A DNA stretch of 41,728 nucleotides from a candidate division TA06 bacterium (GTDB taxonomy: Bacteria > Hydrothermota > DG-26 > E44-bin18). The notes under the pieces were generated by a model. It did not search any database and was not told where the DNA came from. It worked only from the letters and a program-made list of their open reading frames with translations. The position numbers were made by a program, and so were the translations under genes. Positions 34,297 to 41,728 of this stretch are shown here, one piece after another; position 1 is the first letter of the stretch, and every line of letters begins with the position of its first letter. The stretch is taken from NCBI GenBank assembly GCA_004376575.1, contig SOJN01000147.1, forward strand, positions 1-41,728, written 5' to 3'.

Positions 34297-35420
34297 TCCT
34301 TGTCCTCACCTTTGAATTTGTACCTCAGAGAGTAGGAAAACCTGATTTCCCTGCAGGATTCGAGTTCCCTCTTCTGTTCGGCCGAGATTGCATCGGAATC
34401 GAGAAGCTTATTCACCATGTCCTCTCTGACGCCCTGAACTTCTTCGACCAGCCCAAGATTGTTCAAGACTTCAATCAGCCTCTCTTCGTCCCACTTTGGC
34501 CTCCTCGTCTTGACCTGGGACATCACGATATTGTCCACGAACAGCCTTGTGTAGCCTTCAACCCCCATGTAGCCCTCAATCTTCGTGGCCAGCTCGTCTA
34601 CTTGAGCATTTGAGGTTCTAACAATCTCTTTGAGTCTAATGTACTCTCTAACAGTATCCTTGATATCGATTCCATCAAAGACCTCGGTCTGTTCATCCTC
34701 GCTCTTGAATAGATGTTTCATTGCCGGACATAGATTCATGTAGTCGCAATACTTGCAGAGTCCTCCGGGCGTGGGGTCGAACTGGCCAGACTCGATTGCA
34801 GAAGCGGCACCAAGAACTCTTTTCTTGGCAGCTGTCCACGCCTCATCTGTGGGTTTAGTCTCAAAAAGGAAATCGAATTTCAGGAAGTGGAGTCGCATCA
34901 GTATGGGACGGCCGGGATAGAGGTCGTGTGCAAAGTGATGGTATATGGTCATCTGCGGGTCCTTATCAACCTCAGGCTGGGTGGGGAGCGTCTTTGATGT
35001 CTTGTAGTCTGTGATGAGGATAGTCCCGTCTTTGCTTCGGCTGACTCTGTCGAGCACCCCTACAAGAGTATGGTTTTCGAGAGGCAGTCGAAATCTCTGC
35101 TCAACTGCCAGCACCTCCTCTTCGAGGGGAACGTAAACTTGGTAGTAGTCTTCCAGCATCTTGATGCCGAGAGGCTTGTAGTCGGCCATACCTTCAGTCT
35201 CCGGCAGTTTGCTCCACCTCTTTTCGAATTCCTCCATCAGTTCTTCAAGGGCAGGTGTCTTCATGTTCCTGGGGTTGTGAAGAAATTCGAGCACCTCGTG
35301 GATGAGCTTGCCAAACTCAAGGTTCGCGTGCGGTTTTTCGGGGAGCCTGTCCACATAATGAAATTTATATCGCTGGGGGCAGGAGAGATACATCTGGACT
35401 TTGCTGTGAGAAAGCTCCAA
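34293..35420 (-). CDS. PD-(D/E)XK nuclease with Fe-S cluster motif (RecB/AddB/Cas4-like)
   Basis: 375 residues. The catalytic core is visible: His41 (GKLIHEVLE), Asp124 (GVLDRV), Asp138 and Lys140 in ITDYKTSK, and the QxxxY motif at 156-160 (QMTIY). Four cysteines placed as in Fe-S nucleases of the AddB, Cas4 and Exo5 kind are Cys14 (LSCPQRY) and Cys222, 225 and 231 (LCKYCDYMNLCP). The enzyme is therefore likely to be an Fe-S-clamped DNA exonuclease. No helicase domain is attached, and neither Cas genes nor a CRISPR array is present, which argues against Cas4. A tail of ~130 residues beyond the last cysteine is not recognised. The start is TTG 35420 with GAGGTAGG upstream. The stop overlaps the mfd start, so both may act in one repair pathway; that link is inference. 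Confidence 0.85.
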   Translation of the reverse strand: MELSHSKVQMYLSCPQRYKFHYVDRLPEKPHANLEFGKLIHEVLEFLHNPRNMKTPALEELMEEFEKRWSKLPETEGMADYKPLGIKMLEDYYQVYVPLEEEVLAVEQRFRLPLENHTLVGVLDRVSRSKDGTILITDYKTSKTLPTQPEVDKDPQMTIYHHFAHDLYPGRPILMRLHFLKFDFLFETKPTDEAWTAAKKRVLGAASAIESGQFDPTPGGLCKYCDYMNLCPAMKHLFKSEDEQTEVFDGIDIKDTVREYIRLKEIVRTSNAQVDELATKIEGYMGVEGYTRLFVDNIVMSQVKTRRPKWDEERLIEVLNNLGLVEEVQGVREDMVNKLLDSDAISAEQKRELESCREIRFSYSLRYKFKGEDKD

Positions 35421-35601
35421 GCCTACCTCTGGGTCCGGTGATAGGTTAGACTAGTGCTTCGATTCGCAAATACAGTGACATTCCATTCAAGGGACATTGC
35501 TCCAGGTTGCTCACTTAGCACTCGTTCTGAGTGAATGAATTCGTCATCGAATTTATGAATCGAAAGCCTAGACAGAAAAAACCTGTGATTGTGGATGTGG
35601 T

Positions 35602-37686
35602 TCACATCCCTGGCGCTGCAGTTCCCCTCCACCGGCCTGCTATGAACATCTCGGCAACAAGCACAATCAGAACCAGTATAATCAGAGGGTTGGTCAATTC
35701 AACACCCAATCTTACATCAAAGATGGACGAGCCCGGCTTCTCACCCCGGCCCAAGAACTGGGGACTCAGCTCCGCCAGGAGAGCTCTGACCTCCTCTTCT
35801 TCTGCTCTGCTCACGTCTGATTCCTTAGAGACCGGATTGACGGCGAAATATGCCAGGTTTGAGTCCGAAACAGCCATTGTGTATATTCCGGGTTCCTCTG
35901 TATCCTCGTATTCTGCATACATCCGGCCCGACCTTACTCTGGGCTTAATCCTGACGGGTCTGCCGTCGGGCGGTTTACACACTATCCCTTCAAGGCCACT
36001 GACAGACAGAGAAAGCCTTTCCCCCACATTCACATTGTAATCCCCCTCTTCTCCCAGGGATGGATACCGGAAGATGCGGTGGATGAGTGGGACGTATATG
36101 GCCTTGAGCGGGAGGTCGCTGGAAGAACCATCAAGAGGTATGGTGGAAAGGAAGACCTTTCCTTTTCCCGCGCTGGACTCAATGATGAATGGGGTTCCGT
36201 CAGAAAACCTGGCAATGACGCCGGAGGTTCCAGTACAAACCAACCTGTTGTAAACACGAGCAATACTCAAGTCACCCTTGTCCTTATCCTTGAATTGGGA
36301 GAAGACAGGATGAGTGTAGTCGGAGTATGTTATTCTGAGGAAAAAGGTCTTGTCTTTTGTTGCGGGTTGACCTTGCCTGACCCTGGCCGACGAGAGCTTC
36401 GGCAGCAGAACAGAATTGTAGAAGTGAATATCAGCTGAGGGCCCTAATGCCATAAACAGGCCTCCACCTTTCTGAACGAAGTTTGTAAGTCTCAGTACAT
36501 CTGCTGAGGTGAGAGACGAGACGCCCAGCAGTGCAATCACCGAATAGTCTTTTAGATCAATCGATGGGAGTTCGCCCTTGCTGAAGGTCTTGGGGTTGAA
36601 CATCGATAGACCTTTTTGCGGACTGAGGGCCGTCTCCACGTAGCCCCTTTTCGTGAGTCGCCTGTCCGATATGAGAGCCACCTTTATCTCGCCGGGTATC
36701 TCGAAGGATGTGAATCTGTAATTGTCGGCTGTGAGGTCATCTCTGCCTATCTCTACACGGAGGTGATGGAGTCCAGGCTCCTCCACGGAAAAAGCCAGCT
36801 CCACTGTCCGGCTTGAAGTGGCGGGGATGGGAACCTCTTTTACACCCATCTCACGGCCGTCGAGTCTGGAATGGAGTGAGACGTTCACATCTCTTGGGCT
36901 GTAATTCCTCAAGGTGGCGATGAACTCGACTCTGCCACGCTCAAAGATAAGGGGATCAGTCAGAACGAGATCCTCCAGGGCGACGTTGTGACCGTCTCCA
37001 GTCATGCCAGAGTCGAAGACGTACAGTCTCTTCCCCTTGCCGCCGTGAATTCCACCTCTGGAGAGAGACTCAAAGCCTGACCTCTGCATGTCTGTAAAAA
37101 GATACATCTCCCTGTTCAGATTCCTGGAGCCCTGGAGCATGGTCATTGCAATCTCGAGAGAGGGTCTGAAGTCCGTGTACCTTGAAGAGAGTTCTGCATC
37201 CATTATTGCGCTTCTCAAGAGGTGTTTGTCATGGACAGGATTTTCAAAGACAAGCCTGGAGATGTCTGATGCAAGGATTAGAGATGCTTCGTCCCCTTTG
37301 TCCATCAGTTTCAGAATTTCTTCTGCGGTGGTTTTAGCTCTGGAAAAACTGCTCTTGCCTTTTCCCACGCGGCCCATGCTGTAGGAGTTGTCCAATATGA
37401 ATACCGAAGAGGCTCGCGCATGGGAACTGAGTGATCCGAAACTGGTCGATTTCAGAATGGGGCGGGAGATAGCGATGGCAAGTAGGACAACTGCCAGGCA
37501 TCTGAGTATTAGAAGAAGCATCTCTCTTATGCGGAACCATCTCGTCTTTCTTCCTTCTATCCTCTTCAGGAACTCAAGAGAGGAGAACTCGATAACCTTG
37601 AGTCTTCTTCTGTAGAGAAGGTGAATCAGAAAGGGGATGATCCCTGCCGTAACTCCCAGAAGAAAAAGTGGATTCAAGAAAGTCAT
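35602..37686 (-). CDS. BatA-like membrane protein with vWA domain
   Basis: 694 residues. The N-terminus is the BatA (aerotolerance regulator N-terminal) signature: MTFLNPLFLLGVTAGIIPFL, then IHLLYRRRLKVIEFSSLEFL and a second helix (about 53-78). A vWA domain follows with the MIDAS start DNSYS (99-103) and FTDMQRSG as the later acidic loop. Next are a CARDB-like region (ATLRNYSPRDVNVSLHSRLD), a GATase1-like region with RLTNFVQKGGGLFMALGPS, an Ig-like region and a C-terminal helix (LIILVLIVLVAEMFIAGRW). BatA proteins work with MoxR ATPases and DUF58 proteins in envelope protein assembly or stress resistance. The gene is third in moxR-DUF58-batA order. ATG 37686 has no close strong ribosome site, only GGAAGGAAAG about 14 bases upstream. 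Confidence 0.85.
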   Translation of the reverse strand: MTFLNPLFLLGVTAGIIPFLIHLLYRRRLKVIEFSSLEFLKRIEGRKTRWFRIREMLLLILRCLAVVLLAIAISRPILKSTSFGSLSSHARASSVFILDNSYSMGRVGKGKSSFSRAKTTAEEILKLMDKGDEASLILASDISRLVFENPVHDKHLLRSAIMDAELSSRYTDFRPSLEIAMTMLQGSRNLNREMYLFTDMQRSGFESLSRGGIHGGKGKRLYVFDSGMTGDGHNVALEDLVLTDPLIFERGRVEFIATLRNYSPRDVNVSLHSRLDGREMGVKEVPIPATSSRTVELAFSVEEPGLHHLRVEIGRDDLTADNYRFTSFEIPGEIKVALISDRRLTKRGYVETALSPQKGLSMFNPKTFSKGELPSIDLKDYSVIALLGVSSLTSADVLRLTNFVQKGGGLFMALGPSADIHFYNSVLLPKLSSARVRQGQPATKDKTFFLRITYSDYTHPVFSQFKDKDKGDLSIARVYNRLVCTGTSGVIARFSDGTPFIIESSAGKGKVFLSTIPLDGSSSDLPLKAIYVPLIHRIFRYPSLGEEGDYNVNVGERLSLSVSGLEGIVCKPPDGRPVRIKPRVRSGRMYAEYEDTEEPGIYTMAVSDSNLAYFAVNPVSKESDVSRAEEEEVRALLAELSPQFLGRGEKPGSSIFDVRLGVELTNPLIILVLIVLVAEMFIAGRWRGTAAPGM

Positions 37687-37825
37687 GGTGTCAACTCAAT
37701 CTTTCCTTCCATGGGAAACATCGACACACCCATCTCCCCCCCATCGAAGATCGAAAACTGCGCAATGTCTCTGGTTCAACTGGTGGACGATCAGACTGGA
37801 CTGCCTCCCTCAGGTCTTTTGCTTC

Positions 37826-38728
37826 CTAATGCAACCTTTTCCTTTTTGCAAGATAGGAAGTGAGGGCGAACCCGTATGGAGTGCTGGTATCAATTGGCAC
37901 GTAATCAATGGAGTTTTCCCTGCATCTTCTTTTGTACGATTCCATGAAGGCCCTTACTCGCTGCCTGTACTCCCTTCTCAGGTGCTGAGGATGGACAGGG
38001 ATTTCTTCATTCGTTTCCATGTCTCTGAAAATGGCAGACTTCTGGAAAGGGAACTCCAATTCGTATTTGTCCAGGACGTGAAAGACTATGACCTCATGCT
38101 TCTTGTGTCTGAAGTGCTTCAGGCTGAGAAGGACCTCTCTGGGATCATCCAGCAGGTCTGAAATGACTATGATAAGGCCACGCCTCTTTATTCTCTCGGC
38201 CAGCTCGTGAAATGTGACTGAAACGTTCGTCTCTCCCCCAGCAGAAAGACTATCCAGCTCCTTGAGGATGTTATGAAGGTGCAAAGCAGTTGACCTTGGT
38301 GGGATGTATCTTCTTATCTTTGTGTCAAAGGTGATGAGGCCAACTGAGTCCTGCTGCTGAAGCAGAAGAAATGAGAGGGAAGCAGCAAGGAGGGAAGAGT
38401 ATTCCAATTTTGATATCGCTCCTGAACTGTAAGCCATGCTGCCACTTGCATCCAGCAGCACATAGCCTTTCATATTAGTCTCTTCCTCATACTCCTTGAT
38501 ATAGTATCTATCTGTCTTTCCCCAAACCTTCCAGTCTATCCTTCTGATTTCGTCTCCTTGCATGTACTGTCTGTGTTCGGTGAACTCAACGCTGAAACCT
38601 CTGTATGGGCTCTTGTGAAGGCCTGTAAGAAACCCCTCAACTACCAGTCTGGCCTTCAGGTCAAGGCCCTTCAGCTTTGTTACGACCTCAGGGTTCAGAA
38701 ACCTTCTGTAAGATTGCTCTACAGGCAT
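37826..38728 (-). CDS. DUF58 domain protein of the MoxR-vWA module
   Basis: 300 residues of the DUF58/vWA-like family found beside moxR. The start RRFLNPEVVTKLKGLDLKAR and the DUF58 core YRGFSVEFTEHRQYMQGDE, RRIDWKVWGKTDRYYIKEYE and VLLDASGSMAYSSG are all present; the last gives a vWA-type D-x-S-G-S site. C-terminal IIVISDLLDDPREVL completes the vWA-like fold. No membrane helix is seen, so it is probably cytoplasmic. ATG 38728 shares one base with the moxR stop (TGATG), showing tight coupling. After its TAG stop the same frame stays open for 46 codons, and 139 bases separate it from the BatA-like gene. Confidence 0.92.
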   Translation of the reverse strand: MPVEQSYRRFLNPEVVTKLKGLDLKARLVVEGFLTGLHKSPYRGFSVEFTEHRQYMQGDEIRRIDWKVWGKTDRYYIKEYEEETNMKGYVLLDASGSMAYSSGAISKLEYSSLLAASLSFLLLQQQDSVGLITFDTKIRRYIPPRSTALHLHNILKELDSLSAGGETNVSVTFHELAERIKRRGLIIVISDLLDDPREVLLSLKHFRHKKHEVIVFHVLDKYELEFPFQKSAIFRDMETNEEIPVHPQHLRREYRQRVRAFMESYKRRCRENSIDYVPIDTSTPYGFALTSYLAKRKRLH

Positions 38729-39732
38729 CAGCTTTCCTTTTTGTGAAGATCTTGAATAATTCTGTCAACGATGTCTGTTGAAGCAATCCCATCGGCTTCT
38801 GCGTTGAAGTTGGTCAAAACTCTGTGGCGGAGGACAGGCATGGCTACATCCCTCACGTCATCTTTTGAAGGGGTGTATCTGCCGTCTAGAACTGCTCTCG
38901 TCTTGGCACCCAGTATCAGGTACTGTGAAGCCCTTGGTCCTGCGCCCCACGCTACCCAGTCATTAATGTATTTGGGCGCTCCATCACTGTTTGGTCTGGT
39001 CATGCTTACCATGTTCACAGCATATTTGACAACGTGGTCTGAAACCGGAACTCTTCTCACCAATCTCTGGAGCTCCAGTATCTCCTGTGAATCAAGGACA
39101 GTTTGGAGACTCGCTTCGTATGCGCTGGTTGTAGTCCTGACAATCTCCTCTTCTTCCGAAGGGTTGGGATAATCGATGTATATGTTGAACATGAACCTGT
39201 CCAGTTGGGCTTCGGGAAGGGGATATGTCCCTTCCTGTTCAATGGGATTCTGCGTGGCAAAGACGAAAAATGGTAGATCCAGCGGATAAGTATTCCCTCC
39301 GGCGGTCACCTCGCACTCCTGCATCGCCTGAAGAAGTGCTGCCTGTGTTTTAGGAGGCGTCCTGTTGATTTCATCTGCGAGTATGATATTGGCAAATATG
39401 GGGCCTTTTGCAAACCGAAAACTTCTCTTCCCTGTGGCTGTGTCTTCGTCAATGATGTCTGTACCGGTGATGTCAGACGGCATCAGGTCTGGAGTGAACT
39501 GGATTCTGTTGAAGGAAAGTGAGAGGACTTGGGAAAGGGTGTTGACCAGCATCGTCTTTGCAAGTCCCGGTACTCCAACAATCAAACAGTGGCCGTTTGC
39601 AAGCAAGGCGGTCAAAAGCTGGTCTATCACCACCTTCTGTCCGACTATCACCTTCTCAATCTCTTTTTCAATCTTCTGACGAGCTTCTCTCAGCTTCTTT
39701 ACGGCCTGGACATCTTTCTCGTTTTCAGTCAT
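38728..39732 (-). CDS. moxR: MoxR-family AAA+ ATPase
   Basis: 334 residues. MoxR ATPases act as chaperones for vWA-containing partners in the cytoplasm. The nucleotide site is VGVPGLAKTMLV (52-63), Walker B is ILADEINRTPPKTQAALLQA (117-136) and the arginine-containing sensor stretch is FATQNPIEQEGTYPLPEAQL with DRFMFNIYIDYP. Length and motifs fit the APE2220/MRP subfamilies that pair with DUF58. ATG 39732 follows GGAGGTCAC, and a near-consensus promoter lies about 50 bases upstream, so this is the first gene of the long minus-strand run. The three-gene order moxR-DUF58-batA is seen in many bacteria. Confidence 0.95.
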   Translation of the reverse strand: MTENEKDVQAVKKLREARQKIEKEIEKVIVGQKVVIDQLLTALLANGHCLIVGVPGLAKTMLVNTLSQVLSLSFNRIQFTPDLMPSDITGTDIIDEDTATGKRSFRFAKGPIFANIILADEINRTPPKTQAALLQAMQECEVTAGGNTYPLDLPFFVFATQNPIEQEGTYPLPEAQLDRFMFNIYIDYPNPSEEEEIVRTTTSAYEASLQTVLDSQEILELQRLVRRVPVSDHVVKYAVNMVSMTRPNSDGAPKYINDWVAWGAGPRASQYLILGAKTRAVLDGRYTPSKDDVRDVAMPVLRHRVLTNFNAEADGIASTDIVDRIIQDLHKKES

Positions 39733-39782
39733 GTGACCTCCGTGGAGACAAAAAATGACGGACCTGCCTCCCGTCTTCCCAT

Positions 39783-39811
39783 ATTCTACTATACATATAT
39801 TAGACTGTCAA
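39783..39811 (-). promoter_or_regulatory. Near-consensus sigma-70 promoter of the moxR operon
   Basis: On the minus strand TTGACA (39811-39806) and TAGAAT (39788-39783) are exactly 17 bases apart, differing from the consensus at one position. The spacer is AT-rich. The predicted start near 39776 gives a leader of about 44 bases before the moxR ATG. Confidence 0.75.
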
Positions 39812-39835
39812 TAACTGAAAGAGTTCCCACCTAAA

Positions 39836-39856
39836 GCTGTACGCTGTACGCTGTAC
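39836..39856. repeat. Three tandem GCTGTAC heptamers
   Basis: Exact head-to-tail copies at 39836-39842, 39843-39849 and 39850-39856, just upstream of the moxR promoter. The cluster could be an operator or simple sequence; no regulator gene is near. Confidence 0.7.
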
Positions 39857-39900
39857 GAAAACCGCCCCCATGAATACCTTACGCGTTCGGCGCATCAGGT

Positions 39901-40018
39901 TTTGTAGGGGCAGGGCCTCAACATTTGAGATCGTAGATCGCAGATTTAAGATTGAAAGATAAGGATTGAGGCTCGAGATGAAGAACAGTGTGGGCGGTTC
40001 GCGAACTACCCCTACAAA
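39901..40018. repeat. TTTGTAGGGG/CCCCTACAAA inverted pair
   Basis: The 10-base arms 39901-39910 and 40009-40018 are perfect reverse complements and enclose 98 bases of AT-rich repeats. A related CGCCCCTACA occurs at 41611-41620. Arms of this kind are a common type of dispersed intergenic repeat. Confidence 0.5.
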
Positions 40019-40077
40019 TTCGCCCGGGCTTACTCAATGCCCGATCATCGATCTTAGATCATCAATCTTAGTATCAT

Positions 40078-40098
40078 GGGGACAGCCCCCCAATTTTA
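40078..40098. repeat. GGGGACAG element, copy 1
   Basis: A 21-base sequence (GGGGACAGCCCCCC followed by AATTTTA) identical to 41708-41728. Its first 12 bases form a small GGGG/CCCC hairpin, as in REP-type elements mobilised by Y1 transposases; no transposase gene is in the window. Confidence 0.65.
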
Positions 40099-40393
40099 CA
40101 TGAAGTAATACTTGCATATTCCCGAAAATTCGAAAATGCGCACATGTGCAAATGCGGGAATGGGCAATAGCCTCAGGTGAATGCAATTCATGTCCGGAGA
40201 TTCGACTTTCAAGGTTCGACCCCGAGCCGGCGAGGGTTTTCGCAGGGCAAAGTCATTATTGACATCAAACGCACAATCCGCTATGCTTCATCTGGTAGGT
40301 AGGAACTTTGTATGTCGCGGCGATGATGGGCTGTTAACTTGGGCAAGAAGGTTGAAGTCAGAATCACTGACATTAGATTCGCAGAAGAATAAC

Positions 40394-40456
40394 AAGCATT
40401 TTTATCTGAAATCGTGTAACAGTCTCACAGTATCAATTCTGAGAACAGATGAGCAT
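40394..40456. repeat. 63-bp direct repeat, copy 1
   Basis: Begins AAGCATTTTTATCTGAAATC and ends GATGAGCAT. It aligns without gaps to 41348-41410; the first 21 bases are identical and about two thirds of the rest match. The copies flank the unrecognised gene at 40514-41194. A shorter related stretch is at 41298-41316. Confidence 0.7.
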
Positions 40457-40513
40457 CAAAGCTAGTGATTCTCAAGGGTTTACAACTACTAACACTTAAT
40501 ACCTTCACAGCCA

Positions 40514-41194
40514 ATGAAGCGGAAATGGTATCAAAGTAGAACCGTACAGGGAGCGGTAATTAGCGGAGTATTCGCTCTGCTGGCAGCTGTTGTGGTCACC
40601 CGCCCATGGACCTGGCGGATGCCATCACGTAGCCGAGTAGACCAGTATCCTGTTGAGGTAGACTCCCCTGAGTCCGTATCCGACTCAATTCAGATACTAC
40701 AGCCGTTATCCCTGAAAGTCATACGAGGAGTGTCCAAAGGCCAGATGGATTCAGTGCTCATCAGTAGACGACGCTTTGAGAATCTACGGGGACTGAGTCC
40801 CCTGGAATCCGGGAAACAAATATCAGAGATTCCGTCCGGAACGTTTTTCTTTGCATCGACATACTATTTCGATACTCGGGGTGATAACATTACGGATGTG
40901 TTAAAAAGATGTGTTGCGCGCAGAATCCGAAGCTTGCCAGATTATATGTTTGAGATCCACTATCTTTCCGAACGGGAGATTCTTATCATGGCATTCGTTT
41001 CTGATGAAACTGCATCCCGAATCTGCAGATTAGATGGATCCTCAGAGAGGAAGGTAACCTTATCCCCGCGCCCATGGAATCATGTCGATGCACTAGTCCT
41101 CTTACCCATAGATAGGTTCCTAAGAGCAAAAGAACGCGTGATTGAGATCGCTGAAAGAGATCGTATTTCTGTGCTAGATGTTACTCTTCAGTAG
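40514..41194 (+). CDS. Hypothetical membrane-anchored protein
   Basis: 226 residues, not recognised. A basic start (MKRKWYQSRTVQG) and one hydrophobic segment (about 13-30, AVISGVFALLAAVVVT) suggest a single N-terminal anchor with the rest exported. The remaining ~190 residues contain mixed alpha/beta-looking sequence such as GTFFFASTYYFDTRGDN and EIHYLSEREILIMAFVSDE; no cysteine pair, metal site or known signature stands out. ATG 40514 has no good ribosome site and no promoter was found. It is the only gene in a repeat-rich stretch and is bracketed by 63-bp direct repeats, as if it had been inserted or duplicated as a unit. The even codon pattern over 226 codons supports a real gene. Confidence 0.6.
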   Translation: MKRKWYQSRTVQGAVISGVFALLAAVVVTRPWTWRMPSRSRVDQYPVEVDSPESVSDSIQILQPLSLKVIRGVSKGQMDSVLISRRRFENLRGLSPLESGKQISEIPSGTFFFASTYYFDTRGDNITDVLKRCVARRIRSLPDYMFEIHYLSEREILIMAFVSDETASRICRLDGSSERKVTLSPRPWNHVDALVLLPIDRFLRAKERVIEIAERDRISVLDVTLQ

Positions 41195-41347
41195 ACTCAT
41201 CACCTTGGATACGCAGATAAATGTGCTATTCTCAAGTATTACAGCTAAAGTTTAGCGGTACGACCAATTATCAGAACTGATAACCAAAGCCGGGGACAAG
41301 CATTCTTGTCTGAAATTCGCAACCCTTGACATGTAGGATTGTTGAAA

Positions 41348-41410
41348 AAGCATTTTTATCTGAAATCGGGTGACGCTCATATAGGATCTATTCTCAGGAT
41401 AGATGAGTAT
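41348..41410. repeat. 63-bp direct repeat, copy 2
   Basis: Same orientation as 40394-40456, beginning AAGCATTTTTATCTGAAATC and ending GATGAGTAT. It lies 153 bases after the stop of the unrecognised gene. Confidence 0.7.
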
Positions 41411-41423
41411 ATTGGGGACGGTG

Positions 41424-41477
41424 CCCTCCGACTTCGCAAAGGATTTTCAACCCTCCGACTTGGCGAAGGATCTTCGA
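41424..41477. repeat. Two tandem 27-base units
   Basis: Units 41424-41450 and 41451-41477 both start CCCTCCGACTT and continue with GCAAAGGATTTTC-like or GCGAAGGATCTTC-like sequence; they differ at only a few positions. No coding frame runs through them. Confidence 0.7.
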
Positions 41478-41707
41478 CTTGACATTTGACAAAAGTAGCG
41501 TCAAAAGCAGATTCTTCGTCGTCATTCACGAAGCGAATGACTCCTCAAGAATGACAACCTGATTCCGGTGATCAGAGGAGCGGTGTAGACGCCAACGGGC
41601 GTGGAAACCGCGCCCCTACAACTTCTGTCGCTGTCTTGATTTTCGATCTTCCCTTCGACAAGCTCAGGATCTCCAACTATTTTCGATTTTCGTGTTTATT
41701 GTAGTGT

Positions 41708-41728
41708 GGGGACAGCCCCCCAATTTTA
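41708..41728. repeat. GGGGACAG element, copy 2 (at the window edge)
   Basis: Identical over 21 bases to 40078-40098 and in the same orientation; it may continue past the window. The two copies enclose the unrecognised gene and both 63-bp repeats. Confidence 0.65.

Larger units (their letters stand above)
39812..40513. other. Repeat-rich intergenic region between divergent genes
   Basis: No gene is supported. It contains three tandem copies of the heptamer GCTGTAC (39836-39856), an inverted pair TTTGTAGGGG/CCCCTACAAA (39901-39910 and 40009-40018), stretches of GATCTTAGATC-like sequence around 39930-39960 and 40043-40073, one copy of the GGGGACAG element (40078-40098) and one copy of the 63-bp direct repeat (40394-40456). 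An open frame of 94 codons from 40181 runs through that repeat and has no ribosome site or known motif, so it is not called. Confidence 0.6.
41195..41728. other. Repeat-rich, gene-free right end
   Basis: No gene is seen up to the window edge. It holds the second 63-bp repeat (41348-41410), a two-copy 27-base tandem repeat (41424-41477), a block near 41505-41560 of the 'AGATTCTTCGTCGTCATTC' type often found in environmental genomes, CCCTTCGACAAGCTCAGGAT at 41653-41672, and the second GGGGACAG element at the very end. Confidence 0.6.

Noticed and set aside
34293-35420. Cas4 assignment for the Fe-S nuclease
   Set aside because: No cas genes and no CRISPR array in the window; the tight link to mfd and the long C-terminal tail point elsewhere.
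39836-39856. CRISPR-like array from the tandem heptamers
   Set aside because: The units are 7 bases with no spacers; it is a simple tandem repeat.
40215-40245. tRNA-like sequence GGTTCGACCCC
   Set aside because: Only a T-loop resemblance; the arms do not pair and there is no cloverleaf.
40181-40465. 94-codon open frame on the plus strand
   Set aside because: No ribosome site, no recognisable domain, and it runs through the 63-bp repeat; probably chance.

Overview
The window looks like chromosome of an uncultured, Gram-negative-type bacterium. Three secreted proteins end in the FlgD-like/type A C-terminal sorting domain typical of Bacteroidetes and of FCB-superphylum or related candidate phyla (WOR-3, TA06, KSB1, Eisenbacteria and similar). 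Lipoproteins, a SurA-type periplasmic chaperone and a probable outer-membrane protein fit a diderm envelope. The phylum is an inference; no rRNA or tRNA gene is present to settle it. Coding is dense, genes often overlap by 4 bases, and several starts are TTG or GTG.

Layout. (1) 1-1665, minus strand: the start of one small secreted protein (cut by the window edge) and a complete paralogue with a cysteine-rich TKC-repeat region; the leaders of both are also duplicated. (2) 2138-7132, plus: two adjacent paralogous multi-spanning membrane proteins, each with two soluble GATase1/DUF4350-like modules and a membrane part that resembles an exosortase scaffold without its catalytic residues. (3) 7238-15941, plus: an apparent operon running from a good promoter through a SpoIVB-type S55 peptidase, a seven-bladed propeller protein, D-Ala-D-Ala ligase, a small exported protein, an Ig-like lipoprotein and a membrane-anchored vWA protein. 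It ends at an inverted repeat shared with the next, convergent unit. (4) 16039-20831, minus: a tandem pair of ~790-residue secreted proteins expressed from a near-consensus promoter. (5) 20832-21604: repeat-rich intergenic DNA. (6) 21605-39732, minus: a long run of mostly touching or overlapping genes. In transcription order these are moxR, DUF58, a BatA-like vWA protein, a Fe-S PD-(D/E)XK nuclease, mfd, three PpiC-type prolyl isomerases (the last SurA-like), an S4-domain protein, pdxA, the two halves of transketolase, ftsE, ftsX and mnmA. A strong promoter precedes moxR. (7) 39812-41728: repeat-rich, gene-poor DNA with one unrecognised membrane-anchored protein lying between two 63-bp direct repeats.

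How it fits together. Most of the window serves the cell envelope: export-linked folding (three isomerases), peptidoglycan precursor synthesis (Ddl), division signalling (FtsEX), a MoxR/vWA chaperone-like module and surface proteins. A single structural theme, a short 'FVxxGGxLxMxGD'-type GATase1-like signature, recurs in six proteins from four separate transcription units. Housekeeping repair, vitamin B6, pentose phosphate and tRNA modification genes are embedded in the minus-strand run.
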